In this document: one piece after another, positions 46,023 through 53,788 of the stretch
Layout: each line of letters begins with the position of its first letter
Position numbering within the stretch: position 1 is the first letter of the stretch
Source: an uncultured Saprospiraceae bacterium
GTDB lineage: Bacteria > Bacteroidota > Bacteroidia > Chitinophagales > Saprospiraceae
Assembly (NCBI GenBank): GCA_937928575.1
Contig: CALFWW010000121.1
Coordinates: 1-64,000, forward strand
Direction of reading: 5' to 3'
Length of the DNA: 64,000 nt
Translations under genes and position numbers: made by a program
The notes under the pieces: model-generated
The model's input: the letters and a program-made list of their open reading frames with translations, nothing else
Database searches by the model: none
Told to the model about the DNA's origin: nothing

Positions 46023-46054
46023 AAAAAGCTCCGTTTCAACGGAGCTTTTTTTTT
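46023..46054 (+). terminator. Rho-independent terminator of the thioredoxin pair
   Basis: A 13-bp perfect stem (AAAAAGCTCCGTT with AACGGAGCTTTTT) with a 2-base loop, followed by more T. It lies 9 bases after the stop codon. Confidence 0.92.
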
Positions 46055-46120
46055 GCCTGATAAATTGGAAGTTTGGTCTATCTTCGCAATCGGATATTGA
46101 AACACACGACACTACTTTTT

Positions 46121-46768
46121 ATGAAACACTCACTTTCGACGAACCTCAAAAATGAAGAATTTTGGAATGTTGTCACACACGGTCTTGGAGCATTGGCCAG
46201 TGTTGGAGCGCTGATCTACATGGTCCAATTAGGGATGAATAGCGACTATGAATACGGAGCGATGGCTGTTGGTATTTTTGGAGCAAGTTTGGTTACCACT
46301 TATTCTGCATCTGCATTTTATCACCTATACACCTTCCTAAAAGGACATCGAAATTTGAAACTCAGAATCTTCGATCACATGACGATTTATTATCTGATTG
46401 CAGGTTCGTATACCCCCTTTGCTTTATTGTCCATGCCACCAGAGAATGGTTGGTATCTTTTCAAATTGGGTTGGTTTCTCGCAATACTTGGTACTGTCTA
46501 TAAAGCGATTTTTTTTGGCACAAGTGAATATTTATCAATCGCACTTTATGTTGTGATGGGCTGGTTAATATTGCTGGATTATCAAACATTTGTTGAATAT
46601 TCAACGCCAGAAATGTTGTTTTACTTGAAAGCAGGAGGCGCAGCTTATATGATTGGTATCATTTTCTATGCGAATGAGAAAATCTATTTCAATCATGTGA
46701 TCTGGCACTTATTCGTAATGGCTGGAAGTGCTTTGCATGTAACTGCAGTGTTGACTTTGTTTAGATGA
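46121..46768 (+). CDS. Hemolysin III family (PAQR) membrane protein
   Basis: A seven-helix membrane protein of the hemolysin III/TrhA family, related to eukaryotic PAQR receptors. Typical motifs are the N-terminal NEEFWNVVTHGLGALAS, SASAFYHLY, KLRIFDHMTIYYLIAGSYTPF and the C-terminal HLFVMAGSALH, with conserved His residues that form a metal site in PAQR proteins. I use the ATG at 46121 (MKHSLSTNLK, 215 residues), since 16 extra residues from a TTG at 46073 do not fit the family. Some members influence membrane energetics; the name does not mean that it lyses blood cells. Confidence 0.9.
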   Translation: MKHSLSTNLKNEEFWNVVTHGLGALASVGALIYMVQLGMNSDYEYGAMAVGIFGASLVTTYSASAFYHLYTFLKGHRNLKLRIFDHMTIYYLIAGSYTPFALLSMPPENGWYLFKLGWFLAILGTVYKAIFFGTSEYLSIALYVVMGWLILLDYQTFVEYSTPEMLFYLKAGGAAYMIGIIFYANEKIYFNHVIWHLFVMAGSALHVTAVLTLFR

Positions 46769-46798
46769 TAAGAAAATAAAATTCAAAACTAATTAGCA

Positions 46799-47563
46799 TT
46801 ATAAATCAATCTCCAACAATACCGGACAATGGTCGGAATGTACGGCATCATTCATATTACTCGCACTAATAATTTTATCTTCCAAATTTTCAGTAACACA
46901 CTGATAGTCGATACGCCAGCCTTTATTTTTCTTACGTGCACCCATTCGATACGTCCACCAGCTAAATTCAATTTTTTCAGGATTCATAAAACGGAAGGTA
47001 TCCGTAAATCCTAATTTCAAAAATTTATCCATCCAAGCTCGCTCTTCTTTTTTGAAACCAGAAGGTTCGTCTTTACGAGTCGGGTTGTGGATATCAAATT
47101 CTCCATGAGCAATGTTATAATCTCCGACAATGATTAGCTTAGGACGTTCGACTTTTACTTTTTTAATCCATCTTTTGAAATCGACCAAAAATTTCATTTT
47201 GAATGCTTGTCGCTCTTCACCACTACTACCTGATGGGAAATAGCAATTCAATAATGACCAATCACCAAAATCTAATCTAAGGATTCGGCCTTCTTTGTCA
47301 TATTTTTTAATGCCACAACCGACGACAACCTTATCTGGTTTTACTTTAGTCAAAGTAAGGACTCCACTATAACCCTTTTTCTCAGCCGAATGCCAGTACG
47401 CCGTATATCCTAGTTCCTCAAAAAGCTCATTTGGAAGATCCTCTGGTTGCGCCTTCGTTTCCTGGACACAGACAATATCATATTTTCCGTTCTTCACCCA
47501 TTTCAACCAGTCTTTTTTGATCGCCGCGCGGATACCATTTAGATTATAGGATACTATTTTCAT
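46799..47563 (-). CDS. xth: Exodeoxyribonuclease III
   Basis: A 254-residue enzyme of the Xth/APE1 family, which cuts DNA at abasic sites and removes 3' blocks in base excision repair. The motifs VQETKA, GYSGVLTLTK, GDYNIAHGEFDIHNP, the Asp/His of SDHCPVLLEI and the start MKIVSYNLNGIRAA are all present. Single gene, ending 30 bases after and convergent to the hemolysin III family gene. Confidence 0.94.
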   Translation of the reverse strand: MKIVSYNLNGIRAAIKKDWLKWVKNGKYDIVCVQETKAQPEDLPNELFEELGYTAYWHSAEKKGYSGVLTLTKVKPDKVVVGCGIKKYDKEGRILRLDFGDWSLLNCYFPSGSSGEERQAFKMKFLVDFKRWIKKVKVERPKLIIVGDYNIAHGEFDIHNPTRKDEPSGFKKEERAWMDKFLKLGFTDTFRFMNPEKIEFSWWTYRMGARKKNKGWRIDYQCVTENLEDKIISASNMNDAVHSDHCPVLLEIDL

Positions 47564-47576
47564 TTTCTCATTTTTT

Positions 47577-47718
47577 GAATTAAAAATGTAAAATTAAAAA
47601 TTTAAAATAGATCGAAATGACGTTTTCCAAACTCACGTATTATACACGTATTCACGTATCACACACGTATCCACGTATTTAGATCAATTTATAATTTAAA
47701 TTTTTCAATTTTTAATTC
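47577..47718. repeat. AT-rich element with five CACGTAT units
   Basis: An A-rich left arm (AAAATTAAAAATTTAAAAT) and a T-rich right arm (ATTTTTCAATTTTTAATT) flank a core with CACGTAT at 47634, 47645, 47653, 47664 and 47672. The spacings alternate 11, 8, 11, 8, i.e. a 19-base unit repeated twice plus a half. The arm-core-arm layout is that of the elements at 9011, 9156 and 9786, with a different core. Known CRISPR repeats are longer, and no spacers exist here. Confidence 0.65.
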
Positions 47719-47888
47719 AAACACACCGCTTTGGTCTATTTTAAATTTGAATCTTCGGTAGAAGATGAGAAACAAATTATTAATTTTTAATTCAAACCTT
47801 TGCTTTCAGCAATGTTTGTAACTCATCTGTAACTCCCATATCTCATCTTTGTGTTATCATTTTCATCAAAAAGTAAATCATTTATAAA
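47719..47888. promoter_or_regulatory. Upstream region of the phasin-like gene pair
   Basis: The right arm of the preceding repeat ends here; a further copy of the AT-rich arm (TTAATTTTTAATTC) lies at about 47780-47794. CATCTTTG at 47844-47851 is one base off TAnnTTTG and could be the promoter, 37 bases before the ATG. No clear -33 element at the usual distance. Confidence 0.35.
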
Positions 47889-48743
47889 ATGGCTAAACCT
47901 ACCAAGAATTTAAAAACGCTTAAAAAAGGAAGAGCAACTGCATTGAACACTGTAAATGTTGTCAATACGAAAGCAATTGAATTAACAGAAGAATTAATTG
48001 AAGGTTCTGTAGCAACCGGTGTCAAGTACCAAAAATTGGCTGTTAATGCGCTTAAGAAAACTGAGCCGATTATGGCAAAGAATGTTGATATAGCATTTGA
48101 TACTGTTGAAGCATTATACGATCAGATGATTTCTGCAAATACGCGTTTGCAAAAATTATTCGGAATCCAAAAGACGGTCAAGAACGCCAAAGCAACTCTT
48201 TGGAATACTTATAAGTCAACGTCAAAGTTGGCAGAAAAAAATATGGACGATGCAACCAACATCTTGAAAGCAGCTGCGAACGAGATCGAAGAAAGCATGG
48301 AAGTAATCACAGAGAAAATTAAGCAAGGTGCCAAAACTGCTGAAAAGCAAATCAAAGCAACTGCTGAACTTGTAACAGATGCTGCTGCTTCTACAGTGAA
48401 AGCTCCAAAATCGAAGAAATCTAAAAAAGCAAAAAAGGCTACTAAGAAAGCAATGAAAGCTACCGCTGCAAAAGCAAAGAAAGTTGCAAAAAAAGCTAGC
48501 AAGAAAGTGGTAAAAGCAAAGCCATCTGCAAAGAAAACGGCTAGAAAAGCAACTAAGCGCGTAAAGCCAGTAGCAAAGAAGACGGTAAGAAAAGCGACAC
48601 CTAAAAGAACCACAAAAGTAGCTGAAAAATTTGAAGATACTGTCACTGTTATCACTTCAAAAAGAGCAGCAGCAGCAAAGCGTGCAAACACTACTACGAA
48701 AAGAGCTACTAAAACTACTCGTAAGCGTGTTGCTAAGAAGTAA
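47889..48743 (+). CDS. Phasin-like protein with histone-H1-like tail
   Basis: A 284-residue protein in two parts. Residues ~15-165 form an amphipathic all-helical domain with phasin features (no Cys, no Trp before ~105, regular hydrophobic heptads, MISANTRLQKLFGIQ). Residues ~165-284 are a very basic Lys/Ala/Thr-rich tail (repeats such as AKKA, KKATKKA, KRTTK) like histone H1 or the C-terminal part of Pseudomonas PhaF. PhaF and PhaM are known to coat polyhydroxyalkanoate granules and tie them to the nucleoid. By analogy, this protein may coat lipid bodies made by the wax ester synthase downstream and bind DNA. The next gene encodes a short relative without the tail. The family name is not certain. 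Confidence 0.65.
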   Translation: MAKPTKNLKTLKKGRATALNTVNVVNTKAIELTEELIEGSVATGVKYQKLAVNALKKTEPIMAKNVDIAFDTVEALYDQMISANTRLQKLFGIQKTVKNAKATLWNTYKSTSKLAEKNMDDATNILKAAANEIEESMEVITEKIKQGAKTAEKQIKATAELVTDAAASTVKAPKSKKSKKAKKATKKAMKATAAKAKKVAKKASKKVVKAKPSAKKTARKATKRVKPVAKKTVRKATPKRTTKVAEKFEDTVTVITSKRAAAAKRANTTTKRATKTTRKRVAKK

Positions 48744-48790
48744 TTTCCAAGTTCTTATTTTTTTCAAAAACAATTAAAAGTTAAAATATA

Positions 48791-49075
48791 ATGGCTAAGT
48801 CTAAAACAGCTAAAACTAAAAAAGCAATTTTAAACGTTGACCTCAAATCAACAGCTAAAAACTTAAACAACTTTGCATTTGAAACTACAGAAGTAGTCGT
48901 AGATGAGATCATCGAAAAAAGTGCACAGTGGCAAAAAGTGGCTGACAAAGCAATCAAAGCTGGTTTGAAATTATCTGCCAATCAACAAGACCTTACTTTC
49001 AAAGCATTGGAAACGATGAAAGGTCAATTGAAAGATAGCTCAAAAAGATTCAAGGGTTTATTTAGCAAAAACTAA
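48791..49075 (+). CDS. Short phasin-like protein
   Basis: A 94-residue helical protein related to the N-terminal half of the preceding gene: AQWQKVADKAIKAGLKLSANQ aligns with the YQKLAVNALKK region, and SSKRFKGLFSKN with ANTRLQKLFGIQ. It lacks the Lys/Ala tail; only the first ~12 residues are basic. The pair resembles PhaF/PhaI in Pseudomonas, where PhaI is the short form. It lies 47 bases after its paralogue and is probably co-transcribed. Confidence 0.65.
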   Translation: MAKSKTAKTKKAILNVDLKSTAKNLNNFAFETTEVVVDEIIEKSAQWQKVADKAIKAGLKLSANQQDLTFKALETMKGQLKDSSKRFKGLFSKN

Positions 49076-49378
49076 ATCAGAAACCTGAAATTATCATCAA
49101 ATGAAAGCCGCAGTAATCGCATTGTCGAATACTTCGGCTTTCCGTATTTATACATTGTTTATCGAGATTACACGGATTAAATATTATAAAACCGACGTTT
49201 TCAAAAATAGGACATAGAAGTGAATGTTAAAGATAGAGGGAACAGAAGTGCTATTTTCGAGTTAACGTAATGTGTAATCCTATAAAAAATTACCCTTTTA
49301 TTGATAAGTGCATTTTGGTACTGTTTTAATAAATGAGTAATTTAGACTAGCAATAATCACCACATAAAGATTAAAGAT
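49076..49378. other. 303-base gap between phasin-like genes and hydrolase
   Basis: An 8-bp inverted pair (GAAAGCCG at 49103-49110 with CGGCTTTC at 49135-49142) around a 24-base loop could be a weak transcript end for the phasin-like pair. The rest is AT-rich with no coding frame that I trust. Confidence 0.4.
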
Positions 49379-50164
49379 TTGGCGAAGAAGGAGCAAAAAA
49401 CTGGAGACGTTAAAAGGCCCAATATTTTTTGGGCAGCAACGGAAGGTATAAGAGCTGTTGTCGAATTAGGAGCTTACGTGCCTTATCAGTTTCTAAATAG
49501 AATTCCAGAAGATGGTGATGGACATCCGGTTTTAATCTTGCCAGGCTTCATGGCGAGTGATTTATCGACGATTCCACTTCGGAATTTTATCCACAAATTA
49601 GGTTACAAAGTTTACGGTTGGGGAGAAGGAAGAAACTACGCAAGTGAAGAGTATGTAGATTTATTGTTGGATAAGCTGGATATGATCTATCGGAAACACG
49701 GTGTTAGAATTAGCATTATTGGTTGGAGCTTGGGTGGGATTTATGCGAGACAATTAGCAAAAGCGAAACCACATAAAGTCAGACAAGTGATTACGTTAGG
49801 TTCGCCATTCAGAGGTGTGACCAAAGCGAATAATGCAAAGTGGATGTATGATTTATTAATGAGAGGTACTGGTCAAACGAAATTGAAAAAAGAGTTGATT
49901 GAAGATATACCGAATCCTGCTCCGGTACCAACAACAGCGATTTATTCAAAAGAAGATGGAGTCGTTCCATGGAAACTTTGTATGGAACAAGAAGAAAATT
50001 TAATCCATCAAAATATCCAAGTAAGAGGTTCTCATTTTGGATTAGGAGTCAACCCTGCCGTTTTGAAAATAATCGCCAATCGGTTGCCTTTTAGTCAAGA
50101 AAATTGGCAAAGATTTGAACCTGAAGGATTATTGGAAGATGTGATATTATATCCTTCCACCTGA
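49379..50164 (+). CDS. Alpha/beta hydrolase, lipase-like
   Basis: A 261-residue cytosolic alpha/beta hydrolase. Nucleophile Ser117 stands in GWSLGG, the oxyanion segment is LPGFMASD, and the likely catalytic Asp (SKEDGVVPW) and His (GSHFGLGVN) follow in the right order. It begins with TTG. It sits 53 bases before the wax ester synthase gene. A lipQ-like hydrolase next to a WS/DGAT-type gene is also found in mycobacteria, and release or remodelling of stored esters is a reasonable guess. It has no signal peptide. Confidence 0.78.
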   Translation: MAKKEQKTGDVKRPNIFWAATEGIRAVVELGAYVPYQFLNRIPEDGDGHPVLILPGFMASDLSTIPLRNFIHKLGYKVYGWGEGRNYASEEYVDLLLDKLDMIYRKHGVRISIIGWSLGGIYARQLAKAKPHKVRQVITLGSPFRGVTKANNAKWMYDLLMRGTGQTKLKKELIEDIPNPAPVPTTAIYSKEDGVVPWKLCMEQEENLIHQNIQVRGSHFGLGVNPAVLKIIANRLPFSQENWQRFEPEGLLEDVILYPST

Positions 50165-50216
50165 TAAAACTTTTTCACAAAGCGCTCGTTTTAAAATAAG
50201 ATAAAAACTACCCATC

Positions 50217-52043
50217 TTGATAAAAAATATTTTAAACCAATTTGATCTTCCTGATGTGGAATCTGTAACTGGAATGGATGCCACTTTTTTATACGCAGAA
50301 ACACCTACAAGCCCAATGCATGTCGGTGGTTTGGTAATTATAGAAGGGGATTTAAAATATGAGACCTTCAAAGAAATTATCCGTTCCAGGATTCACCATA
50401 TTCCAAAATTAAGAAAACGATTAATGTCCATTCCGATGAGTGTGGATTATCCATATTGGGTAGATGATCCGGATTTCGATTTGGATCTACACTTACATCA
50501 TGTGGCACTACCAAAACCAGGTGGCTGGAAAGAATTAAGGAAAATGACATCGAAAAGATTTAGTCAACCACTAGATCGTTCAAGACCATTATGGGAATTC
50601 ACATTTGTCGAAGGGTTGGATACTTTGAGATTGGTGAAGCCAGGTGCGATTGCTGTAATTTCAAAAATTCATCATGTCGCTATTGATGGGATGGCTGGCG
50701 CAGGAATCTTAGGCATCTTATTCGATATGACTCCTGACACTAAAAAAATTCCAGAACCAAAACCATGGAAACCTCAACCATTACCAAATCTTACCGCGCT
50801 CATTGCAAAGAGTAGTGCAAGTTTTGCAAAGACTCCTTTGAAGTTTCCAAAAATTATAAAGGATACACTGACCGCTACGCTGAAGACTGGTTTTCTAACA
50901 AGAGCTCAACATTTAGATTTACCAACGGCTCCTTTCTCTGCACCACATACACCACTCAATGGAATTATTTCTGCCAAAAGAAGATGGAACACCACTTTGT
51001 TGGAATTGGACCGAGTTAAGAAGTTGAAAAACGTAATGGGTACCACCGTAAATGATGTGCTATTAGCAATCTGTGCGGGTGCTTTACGAAGATATTTGGA
51101 AGAAAAGGGAAAGTTGCCGCGAAAGCCTTTGGTGGCGATGGTACCTGTCTCCACCAGGAAACAAGAAGACAAAAAAGACGGAAATCGTTTGTCTGCAATG
51201 TTGGTACAATTAGCAACGGATATTGAAGACCCGATTGAAAGACTGGAAGCCATCCACGAAAATGCGGTGCGAGGAAAAACGTATCAAGGAGCGATGGGAG
51301 CAGAGACTTTAGCAGATTTGGCATCAGCGGTTCCATTTGGTTTTGCCAATCAGGCAGCTCAATTGTACTCTCGATATAATTTGGCCAAGTTGCACAATCC
51401 AGTTTTCAATGTTGTAATTACCAACGTACCAGGACCACCAATGCCGATCTACTTGCATGGACACAAACTTCATTCTATCGCAGGAATGGCACCAATCATT
51501 GATGGGATGGGATTGATCATTACCATCTTAAGTTATGATGGTAAAATCACAATCAGCCCGACTTCAGATGCGAAGTCAATGCCAGATATCAATACCTTTT
51601 CAGAGTATATTTTAGAGTCTGCTAATGAATTGGAAAAACTCGTTTTAAAATACGAGAAAGAAAAAGGCAAGAAGAAAGTTCGCAAAAAAGCACCCAAGAA
51701 AGCGGAATCGGACAAGTTCTTTTTACACATCAAAAAGTATTTGAAAGAAAATCCAAAATTTATCAAAAAGCCAGCCGGCATTTATCAGTTTTATGTCAAA
51801 GGACCAGCACCAGCAGATTGGGTGGTCAATTTAGATCGTCAACCTCCAATGATCAAACGTGGTCGTCAAAAGACTTTCGATATGTCATTGACCATTCAAG
51901 ATAAACACTTGATGAAAATCGCGACAGGAAAATTGGATATCGCAACCGCATTTATTCAAGGAAGAATTTCCGTTACTGGTGATAAAGCAAAGGCGATGAA
52001 GTTGGGAAGTATTTTGAATAAGTTGCCTAAGTATGAAGGGTGA
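50217..52043 (+). CDS. Wax ester synthase/diacylglycerol acyltransferase fused to SCP2 domain
   Basis: A 608-residue protein. Residues ~15-470 are a WS/DGAT enzyme that esterifies long alcohols or diacylglycerol with acyl-CoA: GMDATFLYAETPTSPMHVGG, the catalytic HHVAIDG at 152-158, the ANDVLLAICAGALRRYL-like segment (here VNDVLLAICAGALRRYL) and FNVVITNVPGPPMPIYLHG. After a charged linker (about 472-495), residues ~500-608 form an SCP2 sterol-carrier-like lipid-binding domain (TFDMSLTIQDKHLMKIATGK). The fusion is uncommon and may hold or deliver the lipid substrate. The gene starts with TTG. Its 3' end is present again as a broken copy at 53464-53542. Confidence 0.88.
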   Translation: MIKNILNQFDLPDVESVTGMDATFLYAETPTSPMHVGGLVIIEGDLKYETFKEIIRSRIHHIPKLRKRLMSIPMSVDYPYWVDDPDFDLDLHLHHVALPKPGGWKELRKMTSKRFSQPLDRSRPLWEFTFVEGLDTLRLVKPGAIAVISKIHHVAIDGMAGAGILGILFDMTPDTKKIPEPKPWKPQPLPNLTALIAKSSASFAKTPLKFPKIIKDTLTATLKTGFLTRAQHLDLPTAPFSAPHTPLNGIISAKRRWNTTLLELDRVKKLKNVMGTTVNDVLLAICAGALRRYLEEKGKLPRKPLVAMVPVSTRKQEDKKDGNRLSAMLVQLATDIEDPIERLEAIHENAVRGKTYQGAMGAETLADLASAVPFGFANQAAQLYSRYNLAKLHNPVFNVVITNVPGPPMPIYLHGHKLHSIAGMAPIIDGMGLIITILSYDGKITISPTSDAKSMPDINTFSEYILESANELEKLVLKYEKEKGKKKVRKKAPKKAESDKFFLHIKKYLKENPKFIKKPAGIYQFYVKGPAPADWVVNLDRQPPMIKRGRQKTFDMSLTIQDKHLMKIATGKLDIATAFIQGRISVTGDKAKAMKLGSILNKLPKYEG

Positions 52044-52084
52044 AATTTATAACCGCTATTATATAATACACTGTATAAGTTGAA

Positions 52085-52235
52085 AAAAACCTCCCGGATG
52101 CATAATAAAATTGCTTGTCATCCTGAGCTTTGGCTTTGCCAAGATGCCGAAGGATCAAGCAATTTCTCAGTTTTCCAATTTCGACCTTGTGGAGAAATCT
52201 AATTACAAACAGTGTCGAAATTTTTCTGCTTCAAC
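52085..52235. repeat. Dispersed repeat, copy A (forward)
   Basis: From ACCTCCCGGATGCATAAT through GCTTGTCATCCTGAGCTTTG to GGAGAAATCTAATTACAA and the following CAG-GTCG. The reverse complement of 61677-61829 matches it over about 140 bases with some substitutions. The centre resembles the TGTCATCCTGAGC... repeats common in bacterial intergenic DNA. Not coding. Confidence 0.75.
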
Positions 52236-52405
52236 CTTCCTTGATTTTTGGACATCTTCGCCACAGCGAAAGCTCAACGTGACAAGGAAGACTGATCAAA
52301 ATCTAACAAACAAGATGTGTATAAACGGTAGCTTTGCCGGCAGGCAGGCGCTGATATCGATAAATTTTTCTTATTGAATACCGCCATTTTAGGATTCAAT
52401 TTGTA
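52236..52405. other. Rest of the repeat-rich gap after the wax ester synthase gene
   Basis: Non-coding. GATATCG and AAATTTTTCT at 52353-52370 resemble bases 85-102 of the window. A short GCCGGCAGGCAGGC-like block precedes it. No gene. Confidence 0.4.
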
Positions 52406-53338
52406 TTATTTCACTTGGCTAATTATATAACCGTGACTAATTGCAATTTCCTCCAAAGTATAATCATGAAAGTTTGAATCAAGATCTATTTTTTTCACCT
52501 CTTCAAGATTTCCTTTTCTGACTTCTTCATAAGATACTGGGATTTGTAATTTTCCATATATTTTTTTATAGTCTTTAAATCTCAATCTATTTTGAGGTTG
52601 TATAGAGTTGTCTATCATTTTCCAACGCTGGTCACTGTATTTAAGAAAATTATAAATATTGATAGATTTATCGAAGTGCGCAAAATGATCGGATAAATCT
52701 ATGAAGTGACTCATTACACCATCATTCTTATTGATTCGTTTAAATTCCTTGAGAATATTGATAAGCGTTTCTTCGGGTATATGTTCAAATGTATTATTGG
52801 AACAAATTAAGTCTATTGAATTATTTTTAAAATCTGTTTTTCTGGCATCACCTACCCACCTTTTAAGGTATATCATTTCACACATTTTATCGAGCTCCAA
52901 TCCGTTTTGTTTAGATAGTTCCTCTATCGTCTTCCATTTACTTTCATTGATGTAATTTAAATACCTATCCAGTTTATCTTCATTTCTCCACTCGAGAAAT
53001 TTTTGACAAGTAATCATTATGTTTTCGTTGGTCATCCAATCACTTATGTCGATTGAGTTGATCTGTTCTAAATCATTTAGAAAGAAGGCAATTGGGATTA
53101 TAGGATACCATCCAGTTCCTAATTCCAATACGATACAATCTTTTATATTTTTAGCAGCGTATTTTTTGAAAAATCGTAGATGATCACTAGCATGATTTAT
53201 TTTGTATCCAAAGTATTCGTCACTTAAATTCACTCCTTTTGTCACATTCTTCTGAAACCAATAGTTTATCTTTTCTTTTTGAGGAAGGTAGGATATTCCT
53301 TTCTGTAAAACTGCTTTCATTTGCCATTTTGCTATCAT
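52406..53338 (-). CDS. SAM-dependent methyltransferase-like protein
   Basis: A 310-residue protein with a class I methyltransferase core: SAM loop VLELGTGWYPIIPIAF, the acidic residue in SIDISDWM, and the ICSNNTFEHIPEETL segment (motif post II with FEHIP). The substrate is unknown; an N-terminal ~70-residue helical part precedes the core. It lies alone on the minus strand, between the wax ester synthase gene and a fragment of that gene, and its DNA is more AT-rich than the flanking genes, so it may have arrived together with the rearrangement. Confidence 0.78.
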   Translation of the reverse strand: MIAKWQMKAVLQKGISYLPQKEKINYWFQKNVTKGVNLSDEYFGYKINHASDHLRFFKKYAAKNIKDCIVLELGTGWYPIIPIAFFLNDLEQINSIDISDWMTNENIMITCQKFLEWRNEDKLDRYLNYINESKWKTIEELSKQNGLELDKMCEMIYLKRWVGDARKTDFKNNSIDLICSNNTFEHIPEETLINILKEFKRINKNDGVMSHFIDLSDHFAHFDKSINIYNFLKYSDQRWKMIDNSIQPQNRLRFKDYKKIYGKLQIPVSYEEVRKGNLEEVKKIDLDSNFHDYTLEEIAISHGYIISQVK

Positions 53339-53463
53339 AGAATCCTATTTGTATTTGTACATTAATTTTGCCAAGTTACTTCTAAGATAATAAATAAAAG
53401 TGTAAACACCTAAATATGTTAGCTGATCTTAATACTTATACAAACTACCAGAATGAACCTGCT

Positions 53464-53542
53464 AAAATGAATATGGATGTTGCAACGACATTCATTTAGG
53501 GAAGTTAGTATTTTGAATAAGTTACCTAAGTATGATGGGTGA
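53464..53542 (+). pseudogene. Decayed 3' fragment of the wax ester synthase gene
   Basis: The frame gives KMNMDVATTFI then TAG, against GKLDIATAFIQ in the real protein. After an internal loss of about 45 bases, the sequence from 53509 to the TGA at 53540-53542 matches 52010-52043 with only two changes (GAATAAGTTACCTAAG versus GAATAAGTTGCCTAAG). The upstream ~570 codons are absent. It lies 1499 bases after the end of the true gene. Confidence 0.85.
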
Positions 53543-53553
53543 TTGTTCGTGCG

Positions 53554-53604
53554 AGACTTGTTAGGTTTGAGCCAAGCTTAAGCAACGCAAAACCTAACAA
53601 GTCT
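53554..53604. repeat. Perfect 15-bp inverted repeat
   Basis: AGACTTGTTAGGTTT at 53554-53568 and its exact complement AAACCTAACAAGTCT at 53590-53604 enclose 21 bases that contain AAGCTT. It stands right after the stop of the wax ester synthase fragment. It could be a transcript end or a palindromic repeat element; the true gene has no such palindrome downstream. Confidence 0.8.
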
Positions 53605-53788
53605 TTCCAACACTTCACTGCCCAAACCAACCACCAAAAAAAATGTGCCACGCCCGCACGACATGACACATCTATTCTCATAAAAAATAACAATAAATAC
53701 TCAGGATATTTTAAGCAGGATTATCACAAATATTGCAAATCTATTGCTGGAAAATTTCCTTAGGATTACTTTTTGAGTCTCACTAAAC

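Noticed and set aside
47634-47678. CRISPR-like array of CACGTAT
   Set aside because: Units are only 7 bases and gaps 1-4 bases; no spacers and no cas gene.
48209-48691. Long minus-strand open frame opposite the Lys/Ala tail
   Set aside because: It is the shadow of a Lys/Ala-rich coding strand (AAA/GCA codons read as TTT/TGC), giving an unnatural Phe/Ala/Val-rich product.
49103-49142. Strong terminator after the short phasin-like gene
   Set aside because: The loop is 24 bases and no T run follows, so it is mentioned only as a weak structure.
52111-52377. Open frame after the wax ester synthase gene
   Set aside because: It runs through a dispersed repeat that also occurs in reverse at 61.7 kb; not a gene.
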